Assembly (NCBI RefSeq): GCF_001280015.1
Contig: NZ_LGDV01000001.1
Span: forward strand, 1-64,000
From: Streptomyces sp. MMG1121
Lineage (GTDB): Bacteria > Actinomycetota > Actinomycetes > Streptomycetales > Streptomycetaceae
Direction: 5' to 3'
Length of the DNA: 64,000 nucleotides
A program made the position numbers and the translations under genes. Every line of letters begins with the position of its first letter. Within the stretch, counting starts at the first letter, position 1. The notes under the pieces are model-generated. The model did no database searches and had not been told where the DNA came from. It saw only the letters and a list, made by a program, of their open reading frames with translations. Positions 32,468 through 39,822 of the stretch are shown here, one piece after another.

Positions 32468-34993
32468 GTGATCCGTTACGACGCCCTGGACGCGCTGCCC
32501 GTGCGCTCCGCCCTGCCCGCCCTGACCGACGCCTTGGACGCGGACGGCACCGCCGTCCTCGTGGCGCCGCCCGGCACCGGCAAGACGACACTGGTGCCGC
32601 TGGTGCTGGCGGGGCTGGTCGGGGGCGGTCCCGCGCGGCGGGTCGTGGTGGCCGAGCCCCGGCGGATCGCGGCGCGGGCCGCGGCGCGGCGCATGGCGTG
32701 GCTGCTGGGTGAGAAGCCCGGCGAGAGCGTGGGCTTCACGGTGCGCGGCGAGCGGAGCGTGGGGCGGCACACGCGCGTGGAGGTCGTGACGACCGGTGTG
32801 CTGCTGCAGCGGCTGCAGCGGGACCAGGAGCTGCCGGGCGTCGATGTCGTCGTGCTCGACGAGTGCCATGAGCGGCACCTGGACGCCGACACGGCGGCCG
32901 CCTTCCTGTGGGACGTACGGCAGACGCTGCGGCCGGAGCTGCGGCTCGTGGCCGCGTCGGCGACGACGGACGCGCAGGGCTGGGCGCGGCTGCTCGGCGG
33001 GGCGCCGGTGGTCGAGGCGGCGGGTGTCGCGCATCCCGTGGAGGTGGTGTGGGCTCCCCCGGCGCGTCCGGTACGGCCGCCGCACGGCATGCGGGTGGAT
33101 CCGGCGCTGCTGGCGCACGTGGCGTCGGTGGTGCGGCGGGCGCTGGCCGAGCGGGCGGGCGACGTGCTGTGCTTCCTGCCCGGCGTCGGTGAGATCGCGC
33201 GCGTGGCCGGGCAGCTGGGAAGTCTGGGGGACGTCGAGGTGCTCCAGGTCCACGGGCGGGCACCGGCGGCCGTGCAGGACGCGGTGCTGGCGGCCGGGGA
33301 ACGGCGCAGGGTAGTGCTGGCCACGTCCGTCGCCGAGTCGTCCCTGACCGTGCCCGGGGTGCGGGCGGTCGTCGACTCGGGCCTGGCGCGGGAGCCGCGC
33401 GTGGACCACGCGCGCGGGCTGAGCGGGCTGGCGACCGTACGGGCGTCGCGGGCGGCCGGGCGGCAGCGGGCGGGGCGGGCGGGGCGTGAGGCACCGGGTG
33501 TGGTGTACCGGTGCTGGACGGAGGCCGAGGACGGGCGTCTGCCGGCTTTTCCGGCGCCGGAGATCAAGCTGGCCGATCTGACCGCGTTCGCCCTGCAGAC
33601 GGCCTGCTGGGGTGATCCCGACGCCGCCGGGCTGGCCCTGCTGGATCCGCCGCCGGGCGGGGCCATGGCGGCGGCGCGCTCCGCGTTGACGGCCGTGGGA
33701 GCGGTGGACTGCACCGGTCGGGCGACGCCGGTCGGGGTGCGGCTGGCTCGGCTGGGTGTGCACCCTCGGCTGGGGCGGGCTCTGCTGGACACGGCCGGAG
33801 CGGGGGCGGAGGTGGTCGCCCTGCTCTCCGAAGAGGTGCCCCGGGACTACGGGGATGATCTCGGCGGTGCTCTGCGGCGTGCTCGGCGTGGGGGTGACGC
33901 CTATGCGGGGCGGTGGGCCGCGGAGGTACGCCGGCTGCGGTCCGCCTCGGCGGAGTTCGCCCATCCGCCCGCCCATGCCCGTCAGTCAGCAGGTGGTGCG
34001 TCGGCCGGACCGGACACCGGTGTCGACAAGCTGGCCGGCCTCGTCGCCGCGCTCGCTTTCCCCGAGCGGGTCGCCAGGCTTGACGGTCAGTCGTACCTCA
34101 TGGCCTCCGGGACCCGGGCCGAGCCCGCGGACGGATCGGCGCTGCGTGGGGCGCCGTGGATCGTGGTGGCCGTTGCCGACCGGGGCGTCGGCAGCGGGCA
34201 CGCGCGCGTGCGGCTCGGGGCTGCGGTGGAGGAGGACGTGGCGCTCGCCGCCGCCGGGACTCTGCGCGGCGAGCGGGACGAGGTGCACTGGGCCGACGGG
34301 GACGTCGTGGCCCGGCGGGTCGAGCGGCTGGGCGCCGTGGAGCTGGCCGTACGGGCGTTGCGGGACGTCGATCCCGGGCTCGTACGCGGTGCCCTGCTCG
34401 AAGGGCTCCGGCAGGAGGGGTTCGGGCTGCTGCGCTGGTCGCCGGAGGCGCGGGTGCTGCGGCAGCGGCTGGCCTTTGTGCGGGCGCGCCTTGGGGAGCC
34501 CTGGCCGGACGTGTCCGACGGCGCGCTGCACGCGCGCGTGGACGAGTGGCTGGAGCCGGAGCTGGGCAGGGCCCGGCGGCGGGCGGATCTCGCGCGGATC
34601 GACGCCGGGCAGGCGCTCGCCCGGCTGCTGCCCTGGGCGAGCGGGGAGGCCGGCCGGCTCGACGAGCTGGCGCCGGAGCGGATCGCCGTGCCGAGTGGGT
34701 CCAGGATCCGGATCGACTATCAGGATCCTGAGCGGCCAGTGCTCGCCGTCAAGTTGCAGGAGATGTTCGGACTGCGGGAGACGCCGGCCGTGGCGGGGGT
34801 GCCGCTGCTGGTGCATCTGCTCTCCCCCGCCGGGCGGCCCGCCGCCGTCACGGCGGACCTCGCCTCCTTCTGGAAGGACGGCTACAAGGGCGTACGCGCG
34901 GAGCTGCGCGGCCGGTATCCGAAGCATCCGTGGCCCGAGGACCCGGCGACCGCCGAGCCCACCCGGCACACCAACGCGCGGCTCAGGCGCTGA
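32468..34993 (+). CDS. hrpB: ATP-dependent helicase HrpB
   Basis: 841 aa, normal for HrpB, a DEAH-box-type RNA helicase of unknown precise role. Walker A APPGTGKT at 33-40, DECH box at 131-134 (VLDECHERHLD), motif III ASATTD, motif V region LATSVAESSLTV and arginine-finger motif AAGRQRAGRAGR. The C-terminal HrpB-specific region follows. GTG start at 32468 without a strong ribosome site; the preceding gap 32351-32467 carries two copies of the iterated palindrome core. Its last 11 bp overlap the end of the convergent DUF3068 gene. Confidence 0.93.
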   Translation: MIRYDALDALPVRSALPALTDALDADGTAVLVAPPGTGKTTLVPLVLAGLVGGGPARRVVVAEPRRIAARAAARRMAWLLGEKPGESVGFTVRGERSVGRHTRVEVVTTGVLLQRLQRDQELPGVDVVVLDECHERHLDADTAAAFLWDVRQTLRPELRLVAASATTDAQGWARLLGGAPVVEAAGVAHPVEVVWAPPARPVRPPHGMRVDPALLAHVASVVRRALAERAGDVLCFLPGVGEIARVAGQLGSLGDVEVLQVHGRAPAAVQDAVLAAGERRRVVLATSVAESSLTVPGVRAVVDSGLAREPRVDHARGLSGLATVRASRAAGRQRAGRAGREAPGVVYRCWTEAEDGRLPAFPAPEIKLADLTAFALQTACWGDPDAAGLALLDPPPGGAMAAARSALTAVGAVDCTGRATPVGVRLARLGVHPRLGRALLDTAGAGAEVVALLSEEVPRDYGDDLGGALRRARRGGDAYAGRWAAEVRRLRSASAEFAHPPAHARQSAGGASAGPDTGVDKLAGLVAALAFPERVARLDGQSYLMASGTRAEPADGSALRGAPWIVVAVADRGVGSGHARVRLGAAVEEDVALAAAGTLRGERDEVHWADGDVVARRVERLGAVELAVRALRDVDPGLVRGALLEGLRQEGFGLLRWSPEARVLRQRLAFVRARLGEPWPDVSDGALHARVDEWLEPELGRARRRADLARIDAGQALARLLPWASGEAGRLDELAPERIAVPSGSRIRIDYQDPERPVLAVKLQEMFGLRETPAVAGVPLLVHLLSPAGRPAAVTADLASFWKDGYKGVRAELRGRYPKHPWPEDPATAEPTRHTNARLRR

Positions 34994-35975
34994 CCGGTTC
35001 GGGTTCCGTCCGCTCCGTGGGCGCCGGGTCCTCGGGCCGGCGGGACCGGGCTTCCAGATAGAGGGCGAGCGCGAGGAGCAGCAGGCCGAGGATCAGGGAG
35101 CCCCAGGGAACGTACGAGGTGAGCATCAGGACCAGGGTGCGGTTGTGCTTGACCAGGGCGACCGTGTGCTCGATGTAGTCCTCGCGCATCTTCACATCGC
35201 CGGCGAACGCCGTGACGCTGGCCCGGCCGCCGAGCAGGGTGCCGCCGCGCAGTTCCTCCTTGTGCAGTTCCTCGCCGTAGACGGGCGCGCCGGTGACCGG
35301 TTCGACCCAGAACTTGCGGACCGTGCTGTACCAGCGGGTCGTGCCCGTCTTGGCGACCGACTCCGGGGTGATGCCCTGGACGGGCATCGTCTTCGGCATG
35401 GGGACCTTGGTCCAGGGGATGGTCTGCTCGAAGTAGTAGACCTTCAGGCCGCGGAAGGTCTGGGTGCCCTTGTAGTGGATGGGGCTGGTGGTGCGCGTCT
35501 GTGCGTCGAAGTACTCGTAGTCGCGTTTCTGTGTCAGGAAGGGCCACTTGAACTCGATGCCCGTGCGGGTGACCGGGTCGCCGTCGACCATCTCGCCGGT
35601 GGCGTGCACAGGGGCCTGGCTGTGGGCGTCGAAGATGTAGCGCTCGGGGATGCGGGAGACCATCTTGCCGTCGGGGCCCTGGACGTAGGACAGGCTGTCC
35701 CAGACCACGACCGGCCGGCCCGCCGTCTTCTCGATCTTCTTCGCGGCCTCCACGTTGCCCTTGAGGGTCTGCACGATGGTGACCTTGGGGACCTTCTTGG
35801 CCTGCATGGTGCCGTAGTCGAGGAGGGTGGCGTCCTTGGCCTCCAGGACCATGTCCTGGTACTGGTTCGCGGGGATCCTGGCCAGGCGCGGGAAGGCGTA
35901 CCAGCGCATCAGCGGGGACAGCGCCGCGCAGAAGACGGCGCAGGCGAGCAGGACCAGGCTTGCCTTGCGGCGCAT
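34983..35975 (-). CDS. DUF3068 family envelope protein
   Basis: 330 aa. One N-terminal hydrophobic segment (residues 5-22) and one near the C-terminus (about 285-307: TSYVPWGSLILGLLLLALAL), with a large extracellular domain between them (DSLSYVQGPDGK, EQTIPWTKVPMP, KFWVEPVTGAPVY). This fits DUF3068, an actinobacterial envelope family of unknown function that also includes proteins annotated as PorA-like. ATG at 35975. A tiny secreted or membrane protein gene lies 28 bp upstream, so they probably share a transcript. Confidence 0.88.
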   Translation of the reverse strand: MRRKASLVLLACAVFCAALSPLMRWYAFPRLARIPANQYQDMVLEAKDATLLDYGTMQAKKVPKVTIVQTLKGNVEAAKKIEKTAGRPVVVWDSLSYVQGPDGKMVSRIPERYIFDAHSQAPVHATGEMVDGDPVTRTGIEFKWPFLTQKRDYEYFDAQTRTTSPIHYKGTQTFRGLKVYYFEQTIPWTKVPMPKTMPVQGITPESVAKTGTTRWYSTVRKFWVEPVTGAPVYGEELHKEELRGGTLLGGRASVTAFAGDVKMREDYIEHTVALVKHNRTLVLMLTSYVPWGSLILGLLLLALALYLEARSRRPEDPAPTERTEPEPVSA

Positions 35976-36003
35976 GGAAGGCCTCCCTCCCGGACGGGCG
36001 CGG

Positions 36004-36138
36004 CTACGGGTGCGAGGGCACCGTCGTCAGCAGCGGCTTGGGGGATGTGCTTCCCGACGGAGAGCCCATCGCGCTGATCGTGAGGACCAGGGCGAGCGCG
36101 AGGGCGAGACCGGTCGCGGCGGCGATCAGGGCACGCAT
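36004..36138 (-). CDS. SPW_0924-type small membrane protein, 44 aa
   Basis: Tiny gene with a strong ribosome site (GGGAGG just before the ATG). The product MRALIAAATGLALALALVL is a single hydrophobic helix, followed by SPSGSTSPKPLLTTVPSHP. This matches, from memory, the small actinobacterial family named SPW_0924. Every third codon base except two is G or C. It precedes DUF3068 by 28 bp on the same strand, so the two are probably cotranscribed from the palindrome-rich region upstream. Confidence 0.8.
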   Translation of the reverse strand: MRALIAAATGLALALALVLTISAMGSPSGSTSPKPLLTTVPSHP

Positions 36139-36161
36139 ACGGGCCTCCCGGCGGACGGTTG

Positions 36162-36215
36162 CTGACGGTCGTTGCCCTGACGATTTCCTGATGGATCGTC
36201 AGATCAGGTCGTCAG
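36162..36215. promoter_or_regulatory. Operator-like cluster of CTGACG/CGTCAG
   Basis: CTGACG at 36162 and 36177 and CGTCAG at 36197 and 36210, with CTGATG at 36188. CTGACGAT (36177-36184) and ATCGTCAG (36195-36202) form a perfect inverted repeat over 10 bases. The cluster sits just upstream of the 44-aa/DUF3068 pair, so a TetR- or GntR-like regulator may bind here. The gap 36216-36323 shows nothing else. Confidence 0.55.
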
Positions 36216-36323
36216 GTTCGGCACCGTAGCAACGGGCGGGTGAGATGAGAACAGCGGTGCACGCACGAACGAGGGCGCCCTCCCCGCCGGAGCGGAGAGG
36301 GCGCCCTGCCGGCCCTGGCGGTG

Positions 36324-38072
36324 TCAGGAAGAGGAAGACGGGGAGGGAGAGGGAGAGGCGGACGGACTCGGGGACGGGCTCGCCGTGGTGGTGCCGTCGG
36401 GGGCGACGTTCAGCCAGACGGTGAGCGTCGCGCCGCCGGGGGCGGTGAGCCGGAGCAGGAAGGTGCCGGTGACGTCGTCCGCGTACAGCTTCGGCAGCGT
36501 GAGCAGCCCCTTGGCGTCGGTCCTGAGACCGGTGAGGGTGCGTACGGTCTTGCCGTTCTTGTCCTTGAAGTAGGGGCCCTTGTCGTTCTGGCTGACGTCG
36601 AGGAGGGACTTGGTCAGGGTGGCGGTGACCGCGACCTTGTCCGCGACGGCGCCCTTGTCCATCGCCTTCACCTTGACCTGCTCGGCGAACTCGCCGCCCG
36701 GGGTGCAGGTCAGCGGGGTGTCGTCGGTGCGGGTCAGGGTGTCGGCGACGCGCTCGGTGACCGTTGCCGTGTACGGGACGCCCTTGGTGGAGCGGCCCAC
36801 GACGGTCGCGGTGACCTTGAAGTCGCCGGTCTTCTCGCCCGCCTGGAGCGCCGGGGCGGTCGCGACGCCCTGGGCGTCGGTGACGACCGTGGCCACCTTC
36901 TCGCCGCCGGTGAACGTGGCGTCGGTGGCGCCGCTGATCGTGAACCGGATCCGCACCTTGGCGACGGTCTTGCCGGCCTTGGTCTCGGCCCGGGTGCCGA
37001 TCCGCTCGGTGAAGGCGTCGCCGGCCATCGCGGTGAGCGTGGCGGTGTCCGCGTCCTCCAGGTGGTCCACCGTGTCGGTGGGGGTCGGCTGGGCGGGCGG
37101 CTTCGGGCTGGGGCTCCCGCTCCCACCGCCGGGCTTGCTGGGCTTCGGGTCCGGCTTCGGGTCCGGCTTGGTCCTCGGCGGGGTCGACGGCGTCGGCGAC
37201 TGGCTGTGCCGGGTGCCGTCGTCACTGCGGTGGCTGGGCACGCCGCCGGTACCGTCGGGCACGGTGTAGCTGCCCTTGCGGTAGTACTCCAGCCAGCTCA
37301 GGACCGTGTTCAGGTAGTCCTGCGAGTTGTTGTAGCTGAGGATCGCGCTGTTCAGGTCGTCCTGGCGCGAGAGGTCCCAGTCGTTGCGGCACAGGTAGTG
37401 GCCCGCGGCGAGGGCGGCGTCGTAGACGTTGTTGGGGTCCTTCTTGCCGTCGCCGTTGCCGTCGCGTCCGGCCCAGGCCCAGGTCGACGGGATGAACTGC
37501 ATCGGGCCGACGGCCTGGTCGTACTCGGTGTTCCCGTCGTACTGCCCGTGGTCGGTGTCCTTGATGAGCGCGAAGCCGTTGCCGTCGAGCGCCGGGCCGA
37601 GGATCGGGGTCAGCGTCGTGCCGTTCGCGTCGACCTCACCGCCGCGGGCCTGGCCCGACTCGACCTTGCCTATCGCGGCGAGCAGTTGCCAGGGCAGGTT
37701 GCAGCCGGGCTTGGCCGAGCGCAGTTCGGTCTCGGCCTTCTTGTAGGCGTCGAGGACCGTCGCGGGGATGCCAGCCTCCCCGTCGCCCTGGGCGACCGGG
37801 GTTCCGGCGTTCGGCGAGGAGCTGGGGCTCGGGCTGGGGTTGGGGCTGTTCAGCGGCGGCAGGTCCGTGTAGTACGGCGAGTTGCCGGTGGCGTCGCCGT
37901 CGGAGGCCGTGCCCGGTCCGGGGTGGGAGGCGCCGGCGGCTGCCTGTCTGCCGTGGTCCTCGCCGGCCACCACTCCCGGAGCCTGGGACGCGGACAGAGC
38001 CGCGACCGCCGCCGCGGCCACGGCGGTGGTCGCCGCCCCCTTGCGCAGCCGCCTGCCGAAATGCGCCGCCAT
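36324..38072 (-). CDS. Secreted lytic transglycosylase with Ig-like repeats
   Basis: 582 aa. Signal peptide at residues 1-36 (basic start, then AAAAVAALSASQAPGVVAG). A Pro/Ser-rich linker leads to an MltB-like transglycosylase domain: catalytic E138 in AAIGKVESGQ, GPMQFIPSTW at 189-198, and NVYDAALAAGHYLCRN. It would cleave peptidoglycan between MurNAc and GlcNAc. A second Pro/Lys linker precedes two Ig-like repeats (FTERIGTRAETKAGK, FAEQVKVKAMDKGA) and a Ser-Pro tail. ATG at 38072 with GGGAGGGG before it. Acts outside the membrane. Confidence 0.9.
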   Translation of the reverse strand: MAAHFGRRLRKGAATTAVAAAAVAALSASQAPGVVAGEDHGRQAAAGASHPGPGTASDGDATGNSPYYTDLPPLNSPNPSPSPSSSPNAGTPVAQGDGEAGIPATVLDAYKKAETELRSAKPGCNLPWQLLAAIGKVESGQARGGEVDANGTTLTPILGPALDGNGFALIKDTDHGQYDGNTEYDQAVGPMQFIPSTWAWAGRDGNGDGKKDPNNVYDAALAAGHYLCRNDWDLSRQDDLNSAILSYNNSQDYLNTVLSWLEYYRKGSYTVPDGTGGVPSHRSDDGTRHSQSPTPSTPPRTKPDPKPDPKPSKPGGGSGSPSPKPPAQPTPTDTVDHLEDADTATLTAMAGDAFTERIGTRAETKAGKTVAKVRIRFTISGATDATFTGGEKVATVVTDAQGVATAPALQAGEKTGDFKVTATVVGRSTKGVPYTATVTERVADTLTRTDDTPLTCTPGGEFAEQVKVKAMDKGAVADKVAVTATLTKSLLDVSQNDKGPYFKDKNGKTVRTLTGLRTDAKGLLTLPKLYADDVTGTFLLRLTAPGGATLTVWLNVAPDGTTTASPSPSPSASPSPSPSSSS

Positions 38073-38397
38073 AGAGTGAACCCCTCCCGTGAACGCCCCT
38101 GCGTCCGTCGCCGTCCGTCTGCCTCGCACTGGTGTGACGGTTGACCCGGCGCTCTGGTTGCCTCTGTCGCGCCGTCGTCCTTGTGTGACGCGTGCGACAC
38201 GCGTTCGACCGGCCCCGGCCCGGCGTCGCAGGTGACCCTACGGCAACTTGCCTGACGCGGGCAGCCGTTCACGTCCGGTTTTCACCCTTTGGCCAACTCT
38301 CGTTGTCGCCCATGGCCCCCGGCGGCGGTCGCTCATACTGAACGAGCCTGATCACCGGCTTCGACACCACGGCCGAAGACCGTTCCAGGGGGGCCTG
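38073..38397. other. 325-bp intergenic region, divergent promoters
   Basis: Gap between the divergent transglycosylase and DUF4184 genes. On the minus strand TAGGGT at 38235-38240 is a possible -10 element, leaving a leader of over 100 bases for the transglycosylase. Similar cell-wall genes in streptomycetes can carry a c-di-AMP riboswitch; I looked for its conserved blocks and could not find them. No gene seen. Confidence 0.4.
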
Positions 38398-39267
38398 TTG
38401 CCGTTCACACTCAGCCACGCGGCGGCCGTACTGCCCGCGGTCCGCCGGGACGGCACCGGCCGCGGCCCGCTGGTGCCGGCGGTGCTCGTGGCCGGGTCCT
38501 TCGCGCCCGATGTGACCTTCTATGCGGCGAGTGTCCTGCCCGGCGGAATGGAATTCGGTGCGGTCACGCACGCGTTCACCGGGGTCGTGACCGTCGATGT
38601 GCTCATCGCCTGGGCGCTGGTGGGGCTCTGGCTGCTCGTGCGGGAACCGTTGCTCGCGCTGCTGCCCCGGGCCCGCCAGGGCCGGCCGGCCGCTCTGTTG
38701 CGCTGCGGTGTGCCACACGCGCGCATGCGGGTCGCCGCGGTGGGGTGGTGGTACGTCTCCGCCGCGCTGGGCGCGCTGACGCATGTGGTGTGGGACGCGT
38801 TCACGCATGACGGCCGCTGGGGAACACGGCTGATTCCCGCCGTCGAGCACGACCGGTTGCTGGGCCTGCCACTGTTCTCGTGGCTGCAGTACGGCTCGTC
38901 CGTAGCCGGCGCGGCCGTGCTCGCGGTGTTCGCCGGGCGGGTGCTACGGCGGGTTCCGGGCGGGCGGCCGGCGGGGGTGCCGCTGCTGTCCGTGCGGGAC
39001 CGCTGGTGGGCCGGGGCGGTCATCGGCGGCTGCACGGCGGCCGGGGCGGCGCAGCGGGCGGCGCGGGAATGGACGGACGTGAGCGCGGCGGCCCGGCCGT
39101 GGGATCTGGTGCCCGCCCTGTGCTTCGGAGTGGGCGCGGGGCTGGTTGCGGGGCTGCTGCTGTACGCCGTCGGGGTCAGGGTGTGGCGTCGGGGCCCGGC
39201 CCCGGACGGTCCTGGGGATCTCGGTGAGACGGTCGCTGCGGGGCGGGAGCGGCCGGACGCTCGGTGA
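38398..39267 (+). CDS. DUF4184 family membrane protein
   Basis: 289 aa. PFTLSHAAAVLPAVR at the start and the metal-site-like motifs FAPDVTFY and HVVWDAFTHDGRWG are DUF4184 hallmarks. Several hydrophobic helices run through the protein (around 70-95, 125-150, 175-195, 215-235, 255-275). The family is predicted to be membrane bound and may be a hydrolase because of the His/Asp motifs; no activity is known. The start is TTG at 38398 with AGGGGGG before it; longer reading upstream lacks similarity. Its last 92 bp overlap a gene on the other strand. Confidence 0.85.
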   Translation: MPFTLSHAAAVLPAVRRDGTGRGPLVPAVLVAGSFAPDVTFYAASVLPGGMEFGAVTHAFTGVVTVDVLIAWALVGLWLLVREPLLALLPRARQGRPAALLRCGVPHARMRVAAVGWWYVSAALGALTHVVWDAFTHDGRWGTRLIPAVEHDRLLGLPLFSWLQYGSSVAGAAVLAVFAGRVLRRVPGGRPAGVPLLSVRDRWWAGAVIGGCTAAGAAQRAAREWTDVSAAARPWDLVPALCFGVGAGLVAGLLLYAVGVRVWRRGPAPDGPGDLGETVAAGRERPDAR

Positions 39268-39595
39268 GGGACGCGACGAAGACCGTGAGGGTCTGCCGGG
39301 GGCGCGCTCGAGGGAACAGGGTGAGCGCGAGGGCGAGGTAGCCGCGGGCCAGGTCGGCCCACTGGCGCCAGTCCGGGGCGCGGTCCGCGCGGGCGGTCAG
39401 GCCGGCGAGCCGGCGCCGTAGGTCCGTGGTGGTCGTGCGGGCGGTCTTCGCCAGGTCGGCGGGGACGCGGGCGGTGCTTGCGTCGGCCGCGAGGGCCGGT
39501 ACCGGCGAGGCGGGCATGGCCTGCGCCGAGGCGGTGTCCGCCCAGGCCCGGATGGCTGCCTCGGGCGTCCGGCGGTGAAGCATGCGTATACCCAT
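39176..39595 (-). CDS. Hypothetical protein, 139 aa
   Basis: No recognised family. It starts MGIRMLHRRTPEAAIRAW, continues helical (LRRRLAGLTARADRAPDWRQW, LARGYLALALTLFPRAR) and ends in a Pro/Arg-rich tail. A second ATG is 4 codons further in. The final 92 bp lie over the end of the DUF4184 gene on the opposite strand; the tail may be little constrained. Codon use is normal for a coding strand in the first 100 residues. Located between DUF4184 and polA. Confidence 0.6.
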   Translation of the reverse strand: MGIRMLHRRTPEAAIRAWADTASAQAMPASPVPALAADASTARVPADLAKTARTTTTDLRRRLAGLTARADRAPDWRQWADLARGYLALALTLFPRARPRQTLTVFVASLTERPAAPAPQRPSHRDPQDRPGPGPDATP

Positions 39596-39768
39596 GCCCG
39601 CAGTGTTGCGGCTGCGGGGGGTGGGGGGCGTTTTGGCGGGGGCCACGTGAGTGACGGCCCTCCGGGGGTTCGGCCGGCGTTCTTGGGCCGGCGCCGGTTC
39701 CCCGTGCTGGTGGGCTGGGGTGCCGTAGGGAGTTGGATCTCCGGCGGAGCAAGATCTGCGGTGGCGGA

Positions 39769-39806
39769 GGGGGCGTTGCCCTTGGCCTTCGCCGGGCCAC
39801 GCCCCC
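39769..39806 (-). terminator. Possible polA terminator hairpin
   Basis: GGGGGCGT (39769-39776) pairs with ACGCCCCC (39799-39806), with an inner TGGCC/GGCCA pairing. It lies 16 bp after the polA stop. No T run follows. The rest of 39596-39822 has no gene. Confidence 0.4.
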
Positions 39807-39822
39807 GCCCACGCACCGCGGG

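Noticed and set aside
38073-38397. c-di-AMP riboswitch before the lytic transglycosylase
   Set aside because: Expected from some streptomycete wall-hydrolase genes, but I could not find its conserved blocks.
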